DNA of 64,000 nucleotides from Aplectana chamaeleonis (lineage: Eukaryota > Nematoda > Chromadorea > Rhabditida > Cosmocercidae), in contig JAPDOI010001216.1 of assembly GCA_029168955.1 (NCBI GenBank), positions 1 to 64,000 of the forward strand, given 5' to 3'. The translations under genes were made by a program, and so were the position numbers. The notes beneath the pieces are model-generated. The model searched no databases. It was not told where the DNA came from and was given only the letters and a program-made list of their open reading frames with translations. Below are positions 11,360 to 25,800 of the stretch, one piece after another. Each line of letters begins with the position of its first letter. Positions within the stretch are counted from its first letter, which is position 1.

Positions 11360-12167
11360 TACAAAAATATCTGTCGAAAGCGACAGGTTATCCACCGTAG
11401 TTTTGGTGCTATTTTATGCTTATCCTTTTTTTAAATACGATTGAATCTGTGCGTGCGATGCCTTTGATGTTTTTGGATAGTTTTGGATAGCCAGAGACGT
11501 GAGAAGTGTTTTTGTGCTTTCTGAACAATGCAAAATGAAGTTGAGCTCGCCAGAGAAATGATAACAGTAATCAAACAGAACTTAGATTGCAGACTGATCT
11601 GTGATACAATGGTTTATTGAGGAGACACCTCTCCGTACCACACTTGTACAATGAATGAATGAGCTGCCTACTGACTACTTGCATCTCCTGAAAAAGGTAA
11701 CGGATGCGGCCTTCGATCACGCAGGTCCCGCCTTCGATGAGACACCACGGGGAGCAGACGAGGCGCGAGGTATCATAAGACGCCCCTCCCCTCATCCACA
11801 TCCCTCCGCGCCATGGTTTCCGCACTGGGTGCGGCCCCACTGAGGGAGTGGGGTCTGAGCTCCGGAGGGAGTGGAAGCGGGAGGCCTGCTTTCTGACAGA
11901 AGGCAATTTTAGCCGAAGCGTTTGTGAGTAAAAACCGCCAGGAACAGTTTTTTCACGTAGATTTCAAATATAGATTGCGGTGATTTACCTATAAAAGGCT
12001 GGTTTAACTGATTCACCGAGTCGCGGAGTTCAATTAGGGAAGTTCAGGAATTGAAGTTAAGGTCTTCCTCAGAGATAAAAAGTCACGACATATGAATCCA
12101 GCATGTAAGAAGTTCCAAAGCAATTTGACGACTGAATGCTTAATGATTTCTGCAAAATGATTTCCAT
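11360..12167. other. No gene recognised
   Basis: Only short overlapping open frames are present (11,571-11,906 minus, 11,655-11,843 plus). No domain or RNA is recognised. The right edge is the first satellite-like sequence. Confidence 0.4.
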
Positions 12168-13174
12168 GAGTCACGAGAGTTGATATTATTTGAGTTGAGG
12201 CGGGGTCGATTCACCCTTTATAATCAACTTTCACAATCTCAGATGAACGCTGAAGACCGCTACGCTATACGGGATCACACCTTTATCAGGTGTTCTCCCG
12301 CAGAAAAGTGGTCAATTTTGAGGAACTACGAGTCATGAGAGTAGGACCGCTGAGGTCCAGCGTGGTCGTATGTACCTTGGATTACAAGAGTTTCACCATC
12401 TTAGATGGAACGCTGAAGACCGCCGTCAATTTTGGAAACTAGGAGTCAAGAGAGTGAGGACGTTGAAGTCCAGCGTGGTCGATGTGCCCCTGGTTTATAA
12501 AGGATTTCGCCATCTCAGATGAACGCTGAAGACCGCTACACTATACGGAATCACACCTTTCTCCAGGTGCAGTCCACGCAGAAACTCGTCAATTTTGAAA
12601 ACTAGGAGTCATGAGAGTAGGACGTTAAAAGCCCAGCGTGGTCGATGTACCCTGGCTACAAGCACCTGATATTTCACTGCATCTCAGATGAACGCTGAAG
12701 ACCGCGCTACACTATCAGGGATCACACCTTTATCAAGGTGTTGTCCGCAGAAAGTGGTCAATTTTGAGAACTACTGAGTCGCCATGAGAGTAGGACACGT
12801 TGAGGGTCCAGCGTGGTCGATGTACCTTGGTTACAAAGTTTCACCATCTTAGATGAACGCTGAAGACCATACCGTCAATTTTGCGAAACTTAGGAGTCAA
12901 GAGAGTAGGACGTTGAAGTCCAGCGTGGTCGATGTACTTGCCCTGGTTATAAAGTTTCGCCCATCTCAGATGAACGCTGAAGACCGCTACACTATACGGA
13001 ATCACACCTTTCTCAGGTGTAGTCTGATAGAAAGTCGTCAATCTTGAAAACTAGGAGTCATGAGAGTAGGACATTTGAGAGTCCAGCGTGCCGTCGATGT
13101 ACCTTGGTTACAAAGTTTCATGCCATCTCAGATGAACGCTGAGGAACCGCCGTCAATTTTGGAAACTATGAGTC
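12168..13174 (+). repeat. Left edge of satellite, degenerate monomers
   Basis: The first partial unit (GAGTCACGAGAGTTGATATT ... CAACTTTCACAATCTCAGATG) is strongly diverged. The following monomers carry many scattered 1-4 nt insertions relative to the interior consensus (for example near 12,700-12,800 and 13,080-13,145). Either array-edge decay or uncorrected sequencing error could produce this. Confidence 0.8.
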
Positions 13175-13176
13175 CT

Positions 13177-13885
13177 CTCAGAATCTTTGTGGGAAGTTCC
13201 CGAGGACCAATGGGCCTGATTCGGTCGTTCTCAGATCATTGTGGAGAGAGGAGCGAGACGTCCCCCTAGGGGGGACGTCTCGCCTCTATCTCCTCGAATT
13301 ATACACAACGATAAGACGTTCCGAAACAGTCAACTCGAGGGAGAACAAGGGGAAGTTTGCTTCCCACGGATTTGTTCCCATGGCCTCCCCCAAACTATGA
13401 TGAACGCGAAAACAAAGCCGCAGCGTATACGGTGATGCAGACGGGCTAGTCTGCGAGGTGGTCTCGCACTTCGCAAAGTTGAGATGGTAGATCTGCCCAC
13501 TCCAAAGGACTACGCAAGGCATCTCTGTCTGGATTTCAGAGAGGAGCTAATAGAAAGCTTCTCTATAACCTTTAGTCAGAGGTGAATATTTTTTGGATCA
13601 CGATCGCAGTTTTTCGAGGAATAGGAGACCGTCGAAAACAGCGAGTTCGAAGCGGCAAAGGTGTTTTTGATCGATCATTGAACAATGGGGAAAATCTGCG
13701 AGTCGGAAAGTGCTTGGGAAGACCTGCGAGTCAGGTGAACAAGATAACTTCTGCTGTGGGAACTTCCCCTATTACTCTGCTGTCAGAGACGTCCCCTTCG
13801 CCTCCCCCAATTCGGGGAAGTTCCCCAGTTGTTTCGAGGGAAATTCTGCTGTCGTTCTCCCAGGAACTTCCCGCGAATATCTGAG
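13177..13885. mobile_element. 709-bp inverted-repeat element inserted in the satellite
   Basis: The satellite breaks at GGAAACTATGAGTC (13,174) and resumes at CATGAGAGTAG (13,886). The intervening 709 bp begins CTCAGAATCTTTGTGGGAAG and ends with the inverse of CTCAGATATTCGCGGGAAG, giving imperfect 23-24-bp terminal inverted repeats. The interior contains several GGGAAGTTCCC-like palindromes and a 14-bp-arm palindrome at 13,253-13,283. No transposase is seen. This is probably a non-autonomous DNA transposon of unknown superfamily. Confidence 0.65.
13253..13283. repeat. Perfect palindrome, 14-bp arms, 3-nt spacer
   Basis: GCGAGACGTCCCCC at 13,253-13,266 is followed by TAG and then by its exact inverse, GGGGGACGTCTCGC, at 13,270-13,283. 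It is GC-rich and could form a cruciform or RNA hairpin. It lies inside the inserted element. Confidence 0.95.
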
Positions 13886-16800
13886 CATGAGAGTAGAACG
13901 TTGAAATCCAGCGTGGTCGATTTACCCTGGTTACAAAGGTTTCATCATCTCAGATGAACGCTGAAGACCGCTACACTACACGGGATCACACCTTTCTCAG
14001 GTGTTGTCCGCAGAAAGTCGTCAATTTTGAAAACTAAGAGTCATGCGAGTAGGACCTTGAAGTCCAGCGTGGTCGATGTACCCTGGTGACAAAGTTTCAC
14101 GATCTCGGATGAACGCTGAAGATCGCTACACTATACAGGATAACACCTTTCTCTGGTGTTTTCCCGCCGGAAGTCATCAATTTTGGAAACTAGGAGTCAT
14201 GAGAGTAGGATATTTGAGTCCAGCGTGGTCGATTTACCCTGGTTACAAAGTTTCACCATCTCAGATGAACGCCGAAGACCGCCGTCAATTTTGGAAACTA
14301 TGAGTCATGAGAGTAGGACGTTGAAGTCCAGCAAGGTCGATTTGCCCTATTTACAAAGTTTCATCTTCTAAGATGACCGCTGAAGGCCGCTACACTATAC
14401 GGGATCACACCTTTCTCAGAAGTAGTCTCGCAGAAAGTCGTCAATCTTGAAAACTAGGAGTCATGAGAGTAGGACGTTGAAGTGCAGCGTGGTCGATGTA
14501 CCCTGGTTACAAAGTTTCATCCTCTATCAGATGAACGCTGAAGACCGCTACACTACACGGGATCACACCTTTCTAAGGTGTACTCTCGCAGAAAGCCGTC
14601 AATTTCGAAAACTAGGAGTCATGAGAGTAGGACGTTAAAGCCCAGCGTGGTCGACGTACCCTGGTTACGAAGTTTCACCATCTCAGATGAACGCTGAAGA
14701 CCGCCGTCAATTTTGGAAACTATGAGTCATGAGAGTAGGACGTTGAAGACCAGCAAGGTCGATTTGCCCTATTTACAAAGTTTCATCTTCTAAGATGACC
14801 GCTGAAGGCCGCTACACTATACGGGATCACACCTTTCTCAGGTGTAGTCTCGCAGAAAGTCGTCAATCTTGAAAACTAGGAGTCATGAGAGTAGGACGCT
14901 AAAGTACAGCAAGGACGATTTACCCTGGTTACAAAGTTTCATCATCTAAGATGAACGCTGAAGACCGCTACACTGTAGGGGGTCTCACCTTTCAGGTGTA
15001 GTCCCGCAGAAAGTCATCCATTTTGGAAACTATGAGTCATAAGAGTAGGACGTTGAAGTCCAGCAAGGTTGATTCACCCTGGTTACAGAGTTTCATCCTC
15101 GAAGATGAACGCTGAAGGCCGCTACACAATACGGGATCACACCTTTCTGAGGTGTACTCTCGCAGAAAGCCGTCAATTTCGAAAACTAGGAGTCATGAGA
15201 GTAGGACGCTGAAGCCCAGCGTGGTCGACGTACCCTGGTTACGAAGTTTCACCATCTCAGATGAACACTGAAGACCGCCGTCAATTTTGGAAACTATGAG
15301 TCATGAGAGTAGGACGTTGAAGTCCAGCAAGGTCGATTTGCCCTATTTACAAAGTTTCATCTTCTAAGATGACCGCTGAAGGCCGCTACACTATACGGGA
15401 TCACACCTTTCTCAGGTGTAGTCTCGCAGAAAGTCGTCAATCTTGAAAACTAGGAGTCATGAGAGTAGGACGCTGAAGTACAGCAAGGTCGATTTACCCT
15501 GGTTACAAAGTTTCATCATCTAAGATGAACGCTGAAGACCGCTACACTGTACGGGGGTCTCACCTTTCAGGTGTAGTCCCGCAGAAAGTCATCCATTTTG
15601 GAAACTATGAGTCATAAGAGTAGGACGTTGAAGTCCAGCAAGGTTGATTTACCCTGGTTACAGAGTTTCATCCTCTAAGATGAACGCTGAAGGCCGCTGC
15701 ACAATACGGGATCATACCTTTCTGAGGTGTACTCTCGCAGAAAGCCGTCAATTTCGAAAACTAGGAGTCATGAGAGTAGGACGTTAAAGCCCAGCGTGGT
15801 CGACGTACCCTGGTTACGAAGTTTCATCCTCTAAGATGAACGCTGAAGGCCGCTACACAATACGGGATCACACCTTTCTAAGGTGTACTCTCGCAGAAAG
15901 CCGTCAATTTCGAAAACTAGGAGTCATGAGAGTAGGACGTTAAAGCCCAGCGTGGTCGACGTACCCTGGTTACGAAGTTTCACCATCTCAGATGAACGCT
16001 GAAGACCGCCGTCAATTTTGGAAACTATGAGTCATGAGAGTAGGACGTTGAAGTCCAGCAAGGTCGATTTACCCTGGTTACAAAGTTTCATCTTCTAAGA
16101 TGACCGCTGAAGGCCGCTACACTATACGGGATCACACCTTTCTCAGGTGTAGTCTCGCAGAAAGTCGTCAATTTTGGGAACTATGAGTCATGAGAGTAGG
16201 ACGTTCAAGTCCAGCAAAGTCGATTTACCCTGGTTACAAAGTTTCATCATCTAAGATGAACGCTGAAGGCCGCTACACTATACGGGATCACACCTTTCTC
16301 AGGTGTAGTCTCGCAGAAAGTCGTCAATCTTGAAAACTAGGAGTCTTGAGAGTAGGACGTTGAAGTCCAGCGTGGTCGATGTACCGTGGTCACAAAGTTT
16401 CAGGATCTCAGATGGACGCTGAAGACGGCCGTCAATTTTGAAAACTATGAGTCATGAGAGTAGGACGTTGAAGTCCAGCAAGGTCGATTTACCGTGGTTA
16501 CAAAGTTTCATCCTCTAAGATGAACGCTGAAGACCGCTACACTGTAGGGTCTCACGTGTCAGGTGTAGTGCCGGAGAAAGCCACCCATTTTGGAAACTGT
16601 CAGTCATAAGGGTAGGACGTTGAAGTCCAGCAAGGTTGATTTCCCATGGTTACAGAGTTTCATCCTCTAAGATGAACGCTGAAGGCCGCTACACAATACG
16701 GGATCACACCTTTCTGAGGTGTACTCTCGCAGAAAGCCGTCAATTTCGAAAACTAGGAGTCATGAGAGTAGGACGTTGAAGCCCAGCGTGGTCGACGTAC

Positions 16801-19800
16801 CCTGGTTACGAAGTTTCACCATCTCCTATCAACGCTGAAGACCGCCGTCAATTTTGGAAACTATGAGTCATGAGAGTAGGACGTTGAAGTCCAGCAAGGT
16901 CGATTTACCCTGGTTACAAAGTTTCATCCTCTAAGATGAACGCTGAAGACCGCTACACTGTAGGGGGTCTCACCTTTCAGGTGTAGTCCCGCAGAAAGTC
17001 ATCCATTTTGGAAACTATGAGTCATAAGAGTAGGACGTTGAAGTCCAGCAAGGTTGATTTACCCTGGTTACAGAGTTTCATCCTCTAAGATGAACGCTGA
17101 AGGCCGCTACACAATACGGGATCACACCTTTCTGAGGTGTACTCTCGCAGAAAGCCGTCAATTTCGAAAACTAGGAGTCATGAGAGTAGGACGTTGAAGC
17201 CCAGCGTGGTCGACGTACCCTGGTTACGAAGTTTCACCATCTCAGATGAACGCTGAAGACCGCCGTCAATTTTGGAAACTATGAGTCATGAGAGTAGGAC
17301 GTTGAAGTCCAGCAAGGTCGATTTACCCTGGTTACAAAGTTTCATCCTCTAAGATGAACGCTGAAGGCCGCTACACTATACGGGATCACACCTTTCTCAG
17401 GTGCAGTCTCGCGGAAAGTCGTCAATCTTGAAAACTAGGAGTCATGAGAGTTGGACGTTGAAGTACAGCAAGGTCGATTTACCCTGGTTACAAAGTTTCA
17501 TCCTCTAAAATGAACGCTGAAGGCCGCTACACAATACGGGATCACACCTTTCTAAGGTGTACTCTCCCAGAAAGCCGTCAATTTCGAAAACTAGGAGTCA
17601 TGAGAGTAGGACGTTAAAGCCCAGCGTGGTCGACGTACCCTGGTTACGAAGTTTCACCATCTCAGATGAACGCTGAAGACCGCCGTCAATTTTGGAAACT
17701 ATGAGTCATGAGAGTAGGACGTTGAAGTCCAGCAAGGTTGATTTACCCTGGTTACAGAGTTTCATCCTCTAAGATGAACGCTGAAGGCCGCTACACTATA
17801 CGGGATCACACCTTTCTCAGGTGTAGTCTCGCAGAAAGTCGTCAATCTTGAAAACTATGAGTCATAAGAGTAGGACGTTGAAGTCCAGCAAGGTTGATTT
17901 ACCCTGGTTACAGAGTTTCATCCTCGAAGATTAACGCTGAAGGCCGCTACACAATACGGGATCACACCTTTCTGAGGTGTACTCTCGCAGAAAGCCGTCA
18001 ATTTCGAAAACTAGGAGTCATGAGAGTAGGACGCTGAAGCCCAGCGTGGTCGACGTACCCTGGTTACGAAGTTTCACCATCTCAGATGAACACTGAAGAC
18101 CGCCGTCAATTTTGGAAACTATGAGTCATGAGAGTAGGACGTTGAAGTCCAGCAAGGTCGATTTGCCCTATTTACAAAGTTTCATCTTCTAAGATGACCG
18201 CTGAAGGCCGCTACACTATACGGGATCACACCTTTCTCAGGTGTAGTCTCGCAGAAAGTCGTCAATCTTGAAAACTAGGAGTCATGAGAGTAGGACGCTG
18301 AAGTACAGCAAGGTCGATTTACCCTGGTTACAAAGTTTCATCATCTAAGATGAACGCTGAAGACCGCTACACTGTAGGGGGTCTCACCTTTCAGGTGTAG
18401 TCCCGCAGAAAGTCATCCATTTTGGAAACTATGAGTCATAAGAGTAGGACGTTGAAGTCCAGCAAGGTTGATTTACCCTGGTTACAGAGTTTCATCCTCG
18501 AAGATGAACGCTGAAGGCCGCTACACAATACGGGATCACACCTTTCAGAGGTGTACTCTCGCAGAAAGCCGTCAATTTTGGAAACTATGAGTCATGAGAG
18601 TAGGACGTTGAAGTCCAGCGTGGTCGATGTATCCTGGTCACAAAGTTTCACCATCTCAGATGAACGCTGAAGACCGCCGTCAATTTTGGAAACTATGAGT
18701 CATGAGAGTAGGACGTTGAAGTCCAGCAAGGTCGATTTACCCTGGTTACAAAGTTTCATCCTCTAAGATGAACGCTGAAGGCCGCTACACTATACGGGAT
18801 CACACCTTTCTCAGGTGCAGTCTCGCGGAAAGTCGTCAATCTTGAAAACTAGGAGTCATGAGAGTAGGACGTTGAAGTACAGCAAGGTCGATTTACCCTG
18901 GTTACAAAGTTTCATCATCTAAGATGAACGCTGAAGGCCGCTACACTATACGGGATCACACCTTTCTCAGGTGTAGTCTCGCAGAAAGTCGTCAATTTCG
19001 AAAACTAGGAGTCATGAGAGTAGGACGTTAAAGCCCAGCGTGGTCGACGTACCCTGGTTACGAAGTTTCACCATCTCAGATGAACGCTGAAGACCGCCGT
19101 CAATTTTGGAAACTATGAGTCATGAGAGTAGGACGTTGAAGTCCAGCAAGGTCGATTTACCCTGGTTACAAAGTTTCATCTTCTAAGATGACCGCTGAAG
19201 GCCGCTACACTATACGGGATCACACCTTTCTCAGGTGTAGTCTCGCAGAAAGTCGTCAATTTCGGGAACTATGAGTCATGAGAGTAGGACGTTCAAGTCC
19301 AGCAAAGTCGATTTACCCTGGTTACAAAGTTTCATCATCTAAGATGAACGCTGAAGGCCGCTACACTATACGGGATCACACCTTTCTCAGGTGTAGTCTC
19401 GCAGAAAGTCGTCAATCTTGAAAACTAGGAGTCATGAGAGTAGGACGTTGAAGTCCAGCGTGGTCGATGTATCCTGGTCACAAAGTTTCACCATCTCAGA
19501 TGAACGCTGAAGACCGCCGTCAATTTTGGAAACTATGAGTCATGAGAGTAGGACGTTGAAGTCCAGCAAGGTCGATTTACCCTGGTTACAAAGTTTCATC
19601 CTCTAAGATGAACGCTGAAGACCGCTACACTGTAGGGGGTCTCACCTTTCAGGTGTAGTCCCGCAGAAAGTCATCCATTTTGGAAACTATGAGTCATAAG
19701 AGTAGGACGTTGAAGTCCAGCAAGGTTGATTTACCCTGGTTACAGAGTTTCATCCTCTAAGATGAACGCTGAAGGCCGCTACACAATACGGGATCACACC

Positions 19801-22800
19801 TTTCTGAGGTGTACTCTCGCAGAAAGCCGTCAATTTCGAAAACTAGGAGTCATGAGAGTAGGACGCTGAAGCCCAGCGTGGTCGACGTACCCTGGTTACG
19901 AAGTTTCACCATCTCAGATGAACGCTGAAGACCGCCGTCAATTTTGGAAACTATGAGTCATGAGAGTAGGACGTTGAAGTCCAGCAAGGTCGATTTGCCC
20001 TATTTACAAAGTTTCATCTTCTAAGATGACCGCTGAAGGCCGCTACACTATACGGGATCACACCTTTCTCAGGTGTAGTCTCGCAGAAAGTCGTCAATCT
20101 TGAAAACTAGGAGTCATGAGAGTAGGACGCTGAAGTACAGCAAGGTCGATTTACCCTGGTTACAAAGTTTCATCATCTAAGATGAACGCTGAAGACCGCT
20201 ACACTGTAGGGGGTCTCACCTTTCAGGTGTAGTCCCGCAGAAAGTCATCCATTTTGGAAACTATGAGTCATGAGAGTAGGACGTTGAAGTCCAGCAAGGT
20301 TGATTTACCCTGGTTACAGAGTTTCATCCTCTAAGATGAACGCTGAAGGCCGCTACACAATACGGGATCACACCTTTCTGAGGTGTACTCTCGCAGAAAG
20401 CCGTCAATTTCGAAAACTAGGAGTCATGAGAGTAGGACGTTAAAGCCCAGCGTGGTCGACGTACCCTGGTTACAGTTTCATCCTCTAAGATGAACGCTGA
20501 AGGCCGCTACACAATACGGGATCACACCTTTCTGAGGTGTAGTCTCACAGAAAGCCGTCAATTTCGAAAACTAGGAGTCATGAGAGTAGGATGTTAAAGT
20601 CCAGCAAGGTCGACGTACCCTGGTTACAAAGTTTCACCATCTCAGATGAACGCTGAAGGCCGTATACGGGATCACACCTTTCTCAGGTGTAGTCTCGCAG
20701 AAAGCCGTCAATTTCGAAAACTAGGAGTCATGAGAGTAGGACGTTGAAGTCCAGCAAGGTCGATTTGCCCTATTTACAAAGTTTCATCTTCTAAGATGAC
20801 CGCTGAAGGCCGCTACACTATACGGGATCACACCTTTCTCAGGTGTAGTCTCGCAGAAAGTCGTCAATCTTGAAAACTAGGAGTCATGAGAGTAGGACGT
20901 TGAAGTGCAGCGTGGTCGATGTACCCTGGTTACAAAGTTTCGCCATATCAGATGAACGCTGAAGACCGCTACACTACACGGGATCACACCTTTCTCAGGT
21001 GTAGTCTCGCAGAAACTCGTAAATTTTGAAAACTAGGAGTCATGAGAGTAGGACGTTGAAGCTCAGCGTGGTCGATGTACCCTGGTTACAAAGTTCCACC
21101 ATCTCAGATGAACGCTGAAGACCGCCGTCAATATTGGAAACTATGAGTCATGAGAGTAGGACGTTGAAGTCCAGCAAGGTCGATTTACCCTGGTTACAAA
21201 GTTTCATCCTCTAAGATGAACGCTGAAGACCGCTACACTGTAGGGGGTCTCACCTTTCAGGTGTAGTCCCGCAGAGAGTCATCCATTTTGGAAACTATGA
21301 GTCATAAGAGTAGGACGTTGAAGTCCAGCAAGGTTGATTTACCCTGGTTACAGAGTTTCATCCTCTAAGATGAACGCTGAAGGCCGCTACACAATACGGG
21401 ATCACACCTTTCTGAGGTGTACTCTCGCAGAAAGCCGTCAATTTCGAAAACTAGGAGTCATGAGAGTAGGACGCTGAAGCCCAGCGTGGTCGACGTACCC
21501 TGGTTACGAAGTTTCACCATCTCAGATGAACGCTGAAGACCGCCGTCAATTTTGGAAACTATGAGTCATGAGAGTAGGACGTTGAAGTCCAGCAAGGTCG
21601 ATTTGCCCTATTTACAAAGTTTCATCTTCTAAGATGACCGCTGAAGGCCGCTACACTATACGGGATCACACCTTTCTCAGGTGTAGTCTCGCAGAAAGTC
21701 GTCAATCTTGAAAACTAGGAGTCATGAGAGTAGGACGCTGAAGTACAGCAAGGTCGATTTACCCTGGTTACGAAGTTCCACCATCTCAGATGACCGCTGA
21801 AGACCGCTCCACTGTAGGGGGTCCCACCTTTCAGGTGTAGTCCCGCAGAAAGTCATCCATTTTGGAAACTATGAGTCATAAGAGTAGGACGTTGAAGTCC
21901 AGCAAGGTTGATTTACCCTGGTTACAGAGTTTCATCCTCTAAGATGAACGCTGAAGGCCGCTACACAATACGGGATCACACCTTTCTGAGGTGTACTCTC
22001 GCAGAAAGCCGTCAATTTCGAAAACTAGGAGTCATGAGAGTAGGACGTTAAAGCCCAGCGTGGTCGACGTACCCTGATTACGAAGTTTCATCCTCTAAGA
22101 TGAACGCTGAAGGCCGCTACACAATACGGAATCACACCTTTCTAAGGTGTACTCTCGCAGAAAGCCGTCAATTTCGAAAACTAGGAGTCATGAGAGTAGG
22201 ACGTTAAATCGCAGCGTGGTCGACGTACCCTGGTTACGAAGTTTCACCATCTCAGATGAACGCTGAAGACCGCCGTCAATTTTGGAAACTATGAGTCATG
22301 AGAGTAGGACGTTGAAGTCCAGCAAGGTCGATTTACCCTGGTTACAAAGTTTCATCATCTAAGATGAACGCTGAAGGCCGCTACACTCTACGGGATCACA
22401 CCTTTCTCAGGTGTAGTCTCGCAGAAAGTCGTCAATCTTGAAAACTAGGAGTCATGAGAGTAGGACGTTGAAGTCCAGCAAGGTCGATTTACCCTGGTTA
22501 CAAAGTTTCATCATCTAAGATGAACGCTGAAGACCGCTACACTGTAGGGGGTCTCACCTTTCAGGTGTAGTCCCGCAGAGAGTCATCCATTTTGGAAACT
22601 ATGAGTCATAAGAGTAGGACGTTGAAGTCCAGCAAGGTTGATTTACCCTGGTTACAGAGTTTCATCCTCTAAGATGAACGCTGAAGGCCGCTACACAATA
22701 CGGGATCACACCTTTCTGAGGTGTACTCTCGCAGAAAGCCGTCAATTTCGAAAACTAGGAGTCATGAGAGTAGGACGTTAAAGCCCAGCGTGGTCGACGT

Positions 22801-25800
22801 ACCCTGGTTACGAAGTTTCATCCTCAAAGATGAACGCTGAAGGCCGCTACACAATACGGGATCACACCTTTCTAAGGTGTACTCTCGCAGAAAGCCGCCA
22901 ATTTCGAAAACTAGGAGTCATGAGAGTAGGACGTTGAAGTCCAGCGTGGTCGATGTATCCTGGTTACGAAGTTTCACCATCTCAGATGAACGCCGAAGAC
23001 CGCCGTCAATTTTGGAAACTATGAGTCATGAGAGTAGGACGTTGAAGTCCAGCAAGGTCGATTTACCCTGGTTACAAAGTTTCATCCTCTAAGATGAACG
23101 CTGAAGACCGCTACACTGTAGGGGTCTCACCTTTCTCAGGTGTAGACCCGCAGACAGTCATCCATTTTGGAAACTATGAGTCATAAGAGTAGGACGTTGA
23201 AGTCCAGCAAGGTTGATTTACCCTGGTTACAGAGTTTCATCCTCTAAGATGAACGCTGAAGGCCGCTACACAATACGGGATCACACCTTTCTGAGGTGTA
23301 CTCTCGCAGAAAGCCGTCAATTTCGAAAACTAGGAGTCATGAGAGTAGGACGTTAAAGCCCAGCGTGGTCGACGTACCCCCTGGTTACGAAGTTTCACCA
23401 TCTCAGATGAAAGCTGAAGACCGCCGTCAATTTCGAAAACTAGGAGTCATGAGAGTAGGACGTTGAAGTCCAGCAAGGTTGATTTACCCTGGTTACAGAG
23501 TTTCATCCTCTAAGATGAACGCTGAAGACCGCTACACTGTAGGGGGTCTCACCTTTCAGGTGTAGTCCCGCAGAAAGTCATCCATTTTGGAAACTATGAG
23601 TCATAAGAGTAAGACGTTGAAGTCCAGCAAGGTTGATTTACCCTGGTTACAGAGTTTCATCCTCTAAGATGAACGCTGAAGGCCGCTACACAATACGGGA
23701 TCACACCTTTCTCAGGTGTAGTCTCGCAGAAACTCGTAAATTTTGAAAACTAGGAGTCATGAGAGTAGGACGTTGAAGCTCAGCGTGGTCGATGTACCCT
23801 GGTTACAAAGTTCCACCATCTCAGATGAACGCTGAAGACCGCCGTCAATATTGGAAACTATGAGTCATGAGAGTAGGACGTTGAAGTCCAGCAAGGTCGA
23901 TTTACCCTGGTTACAAAGTTTCATCCTCTAAGATGAACGCTGAAGGCCGCTACACAATACGGGATCACACCTTTCTGAGGTGTAGTCCCGCAGAGAGTCA
24001 TCCATTTTGGAAACTATGAGTCATAAGAGTAGGACGTTGAAGTCCAGCAAGGTTGATTTACCCTGGTTACAGAGTTTCATCCTCTAAGATGAACGCTGAA
24101 GGCCGCTACACAATACGGGATCACACCTTTCTGAGGTGTACTCTCGCAGAAAGCCGTCAATTTCGAAAACTAGGAGTCATGAGAGTAGGACGCTGAAGCC
24201 CAGCGTGGTCGACGTACCCTGGTTACGAAGTTTCACCATCTCAGATGAACGCTGAAGACCGCCGTCAATTTTGGAAACTATGAGTCATGAGAGTAGGACG
24301 TTGAAGTCCAGCAAGGTCGATTTGCCCTATTTACAAAGTTTCATCTTCTAAGATGACCGCTGAAGGCCGCTACACTATACGGGATCACACCTTTCTCAGG
24401 TGTAGTCTCGCAGAAAGTCGTCAATCTTGAAAACTAGGAGTCATGAGAGTAGGACGCTGAAGTACAGCAAGGTCGATTTACCCTGGTTACAAAGTTTCAT
24501 CATCTAAGATGAACGCTGAAGACCGCTACACTGTAGGGGGTCTCACCTTTCAGGTGTAGTCCCGCAGAAAGTCATCCATTTTGGAAACTATGAGTCATAA
24601 GAGTAGGACGTTGAAGTCCAGCAAGGTTGATTTACTCTGGTTACAGAGTTTCATCCTCTAAGATGAACGCTGAAGGCCGCTACACAATACGGGATCACAC
24701 CTTTCTGAGGTGTACTCTCGCAGAAAGCCGTCAATTTCGAAAACTAGGAGTCATGAGAGTAGGACGTTAAAGCCCAGCGTGGTCGACGTACCCTGATTAC
24801 GAAGTTTCATCCTCTAAGATGAACGCTGAAGGCCGCTACACAATACGGAATCACACCTTTCTAAGGTGTACTCTCGCAGAAAGCCGTCAATTTCGAAAAC
24901 TAGGAGTCATGAGAGTAGGACGTTAAATCCCAGCGTGGTCGACGTACCCTGGTTACGAAGTTTCACCATCTCAGATGAACGCTGAAGACCGCCGTCAATT
25001 TTGGAAACTATGAGTCATGAGAGTAGGACGTTGAAGTCCAGCAAGGTCGATTTACCCTGGTTACAAAGTTTCATAATCTAAGATGACCTCTGAAGGCCGC
25101 TACACTATGCACGGGATCACACCTTTCTCAGGTGTAGTCTCGCGAAAGTCGTCAATTTTGGGAACTATGAGTCATGAGTGTAGGACGTTCCAAGTCCAGC
25201 TAAAGTCGATTTACCCTGGTTACAAAGTTTCATCATCTAAGATGAACGCTGAAGGCCGCTACACTCTACGGGATCACACCTTTCTCAGGTGTAGTCTCGC
25301 AGAAAGTCGTCAATCTTGAAAACTAGGAGTCATGAGAGTAGGACGTTGAAGTCCAGCGTGGTCGACGTACCCTGGTTACGAAGTTTCACCATCTCAGATG
25401 AACGCCGAAGACCGCCGTCAATTTTGGAAACTATGAGTCATGAGAGTAGGACGTTGAAGTCCAGCAAGGTCGATTTACCCTGGTTACAAAGTTTCATCCT
25501 CTAAGATGAACGCTGAAGACCGCTACACTGTAGGGGGTCTCACCTTTCAGGTGTAGTCCCGCAGAAAGTCATCCATTTTGGAAACTATGAGTCATAAGAG
25601 TAGGACGTTGAAGTCCAGCAAGGTTGATTTACCCTGGTTACAGAGTTTCATCCTCTAAGATGAACGCTGAAGGCCGCTACACAATACGGGATCACACCTT
25701 TCTGAGGTGTACTCTCGCAGAAAGCCGTCAATTTCGAAAACTAGGAGTCATGAGAGTAGGACGTTGAAGCCCAGCGTGGTCGACGTACCCTGGTTACGAA

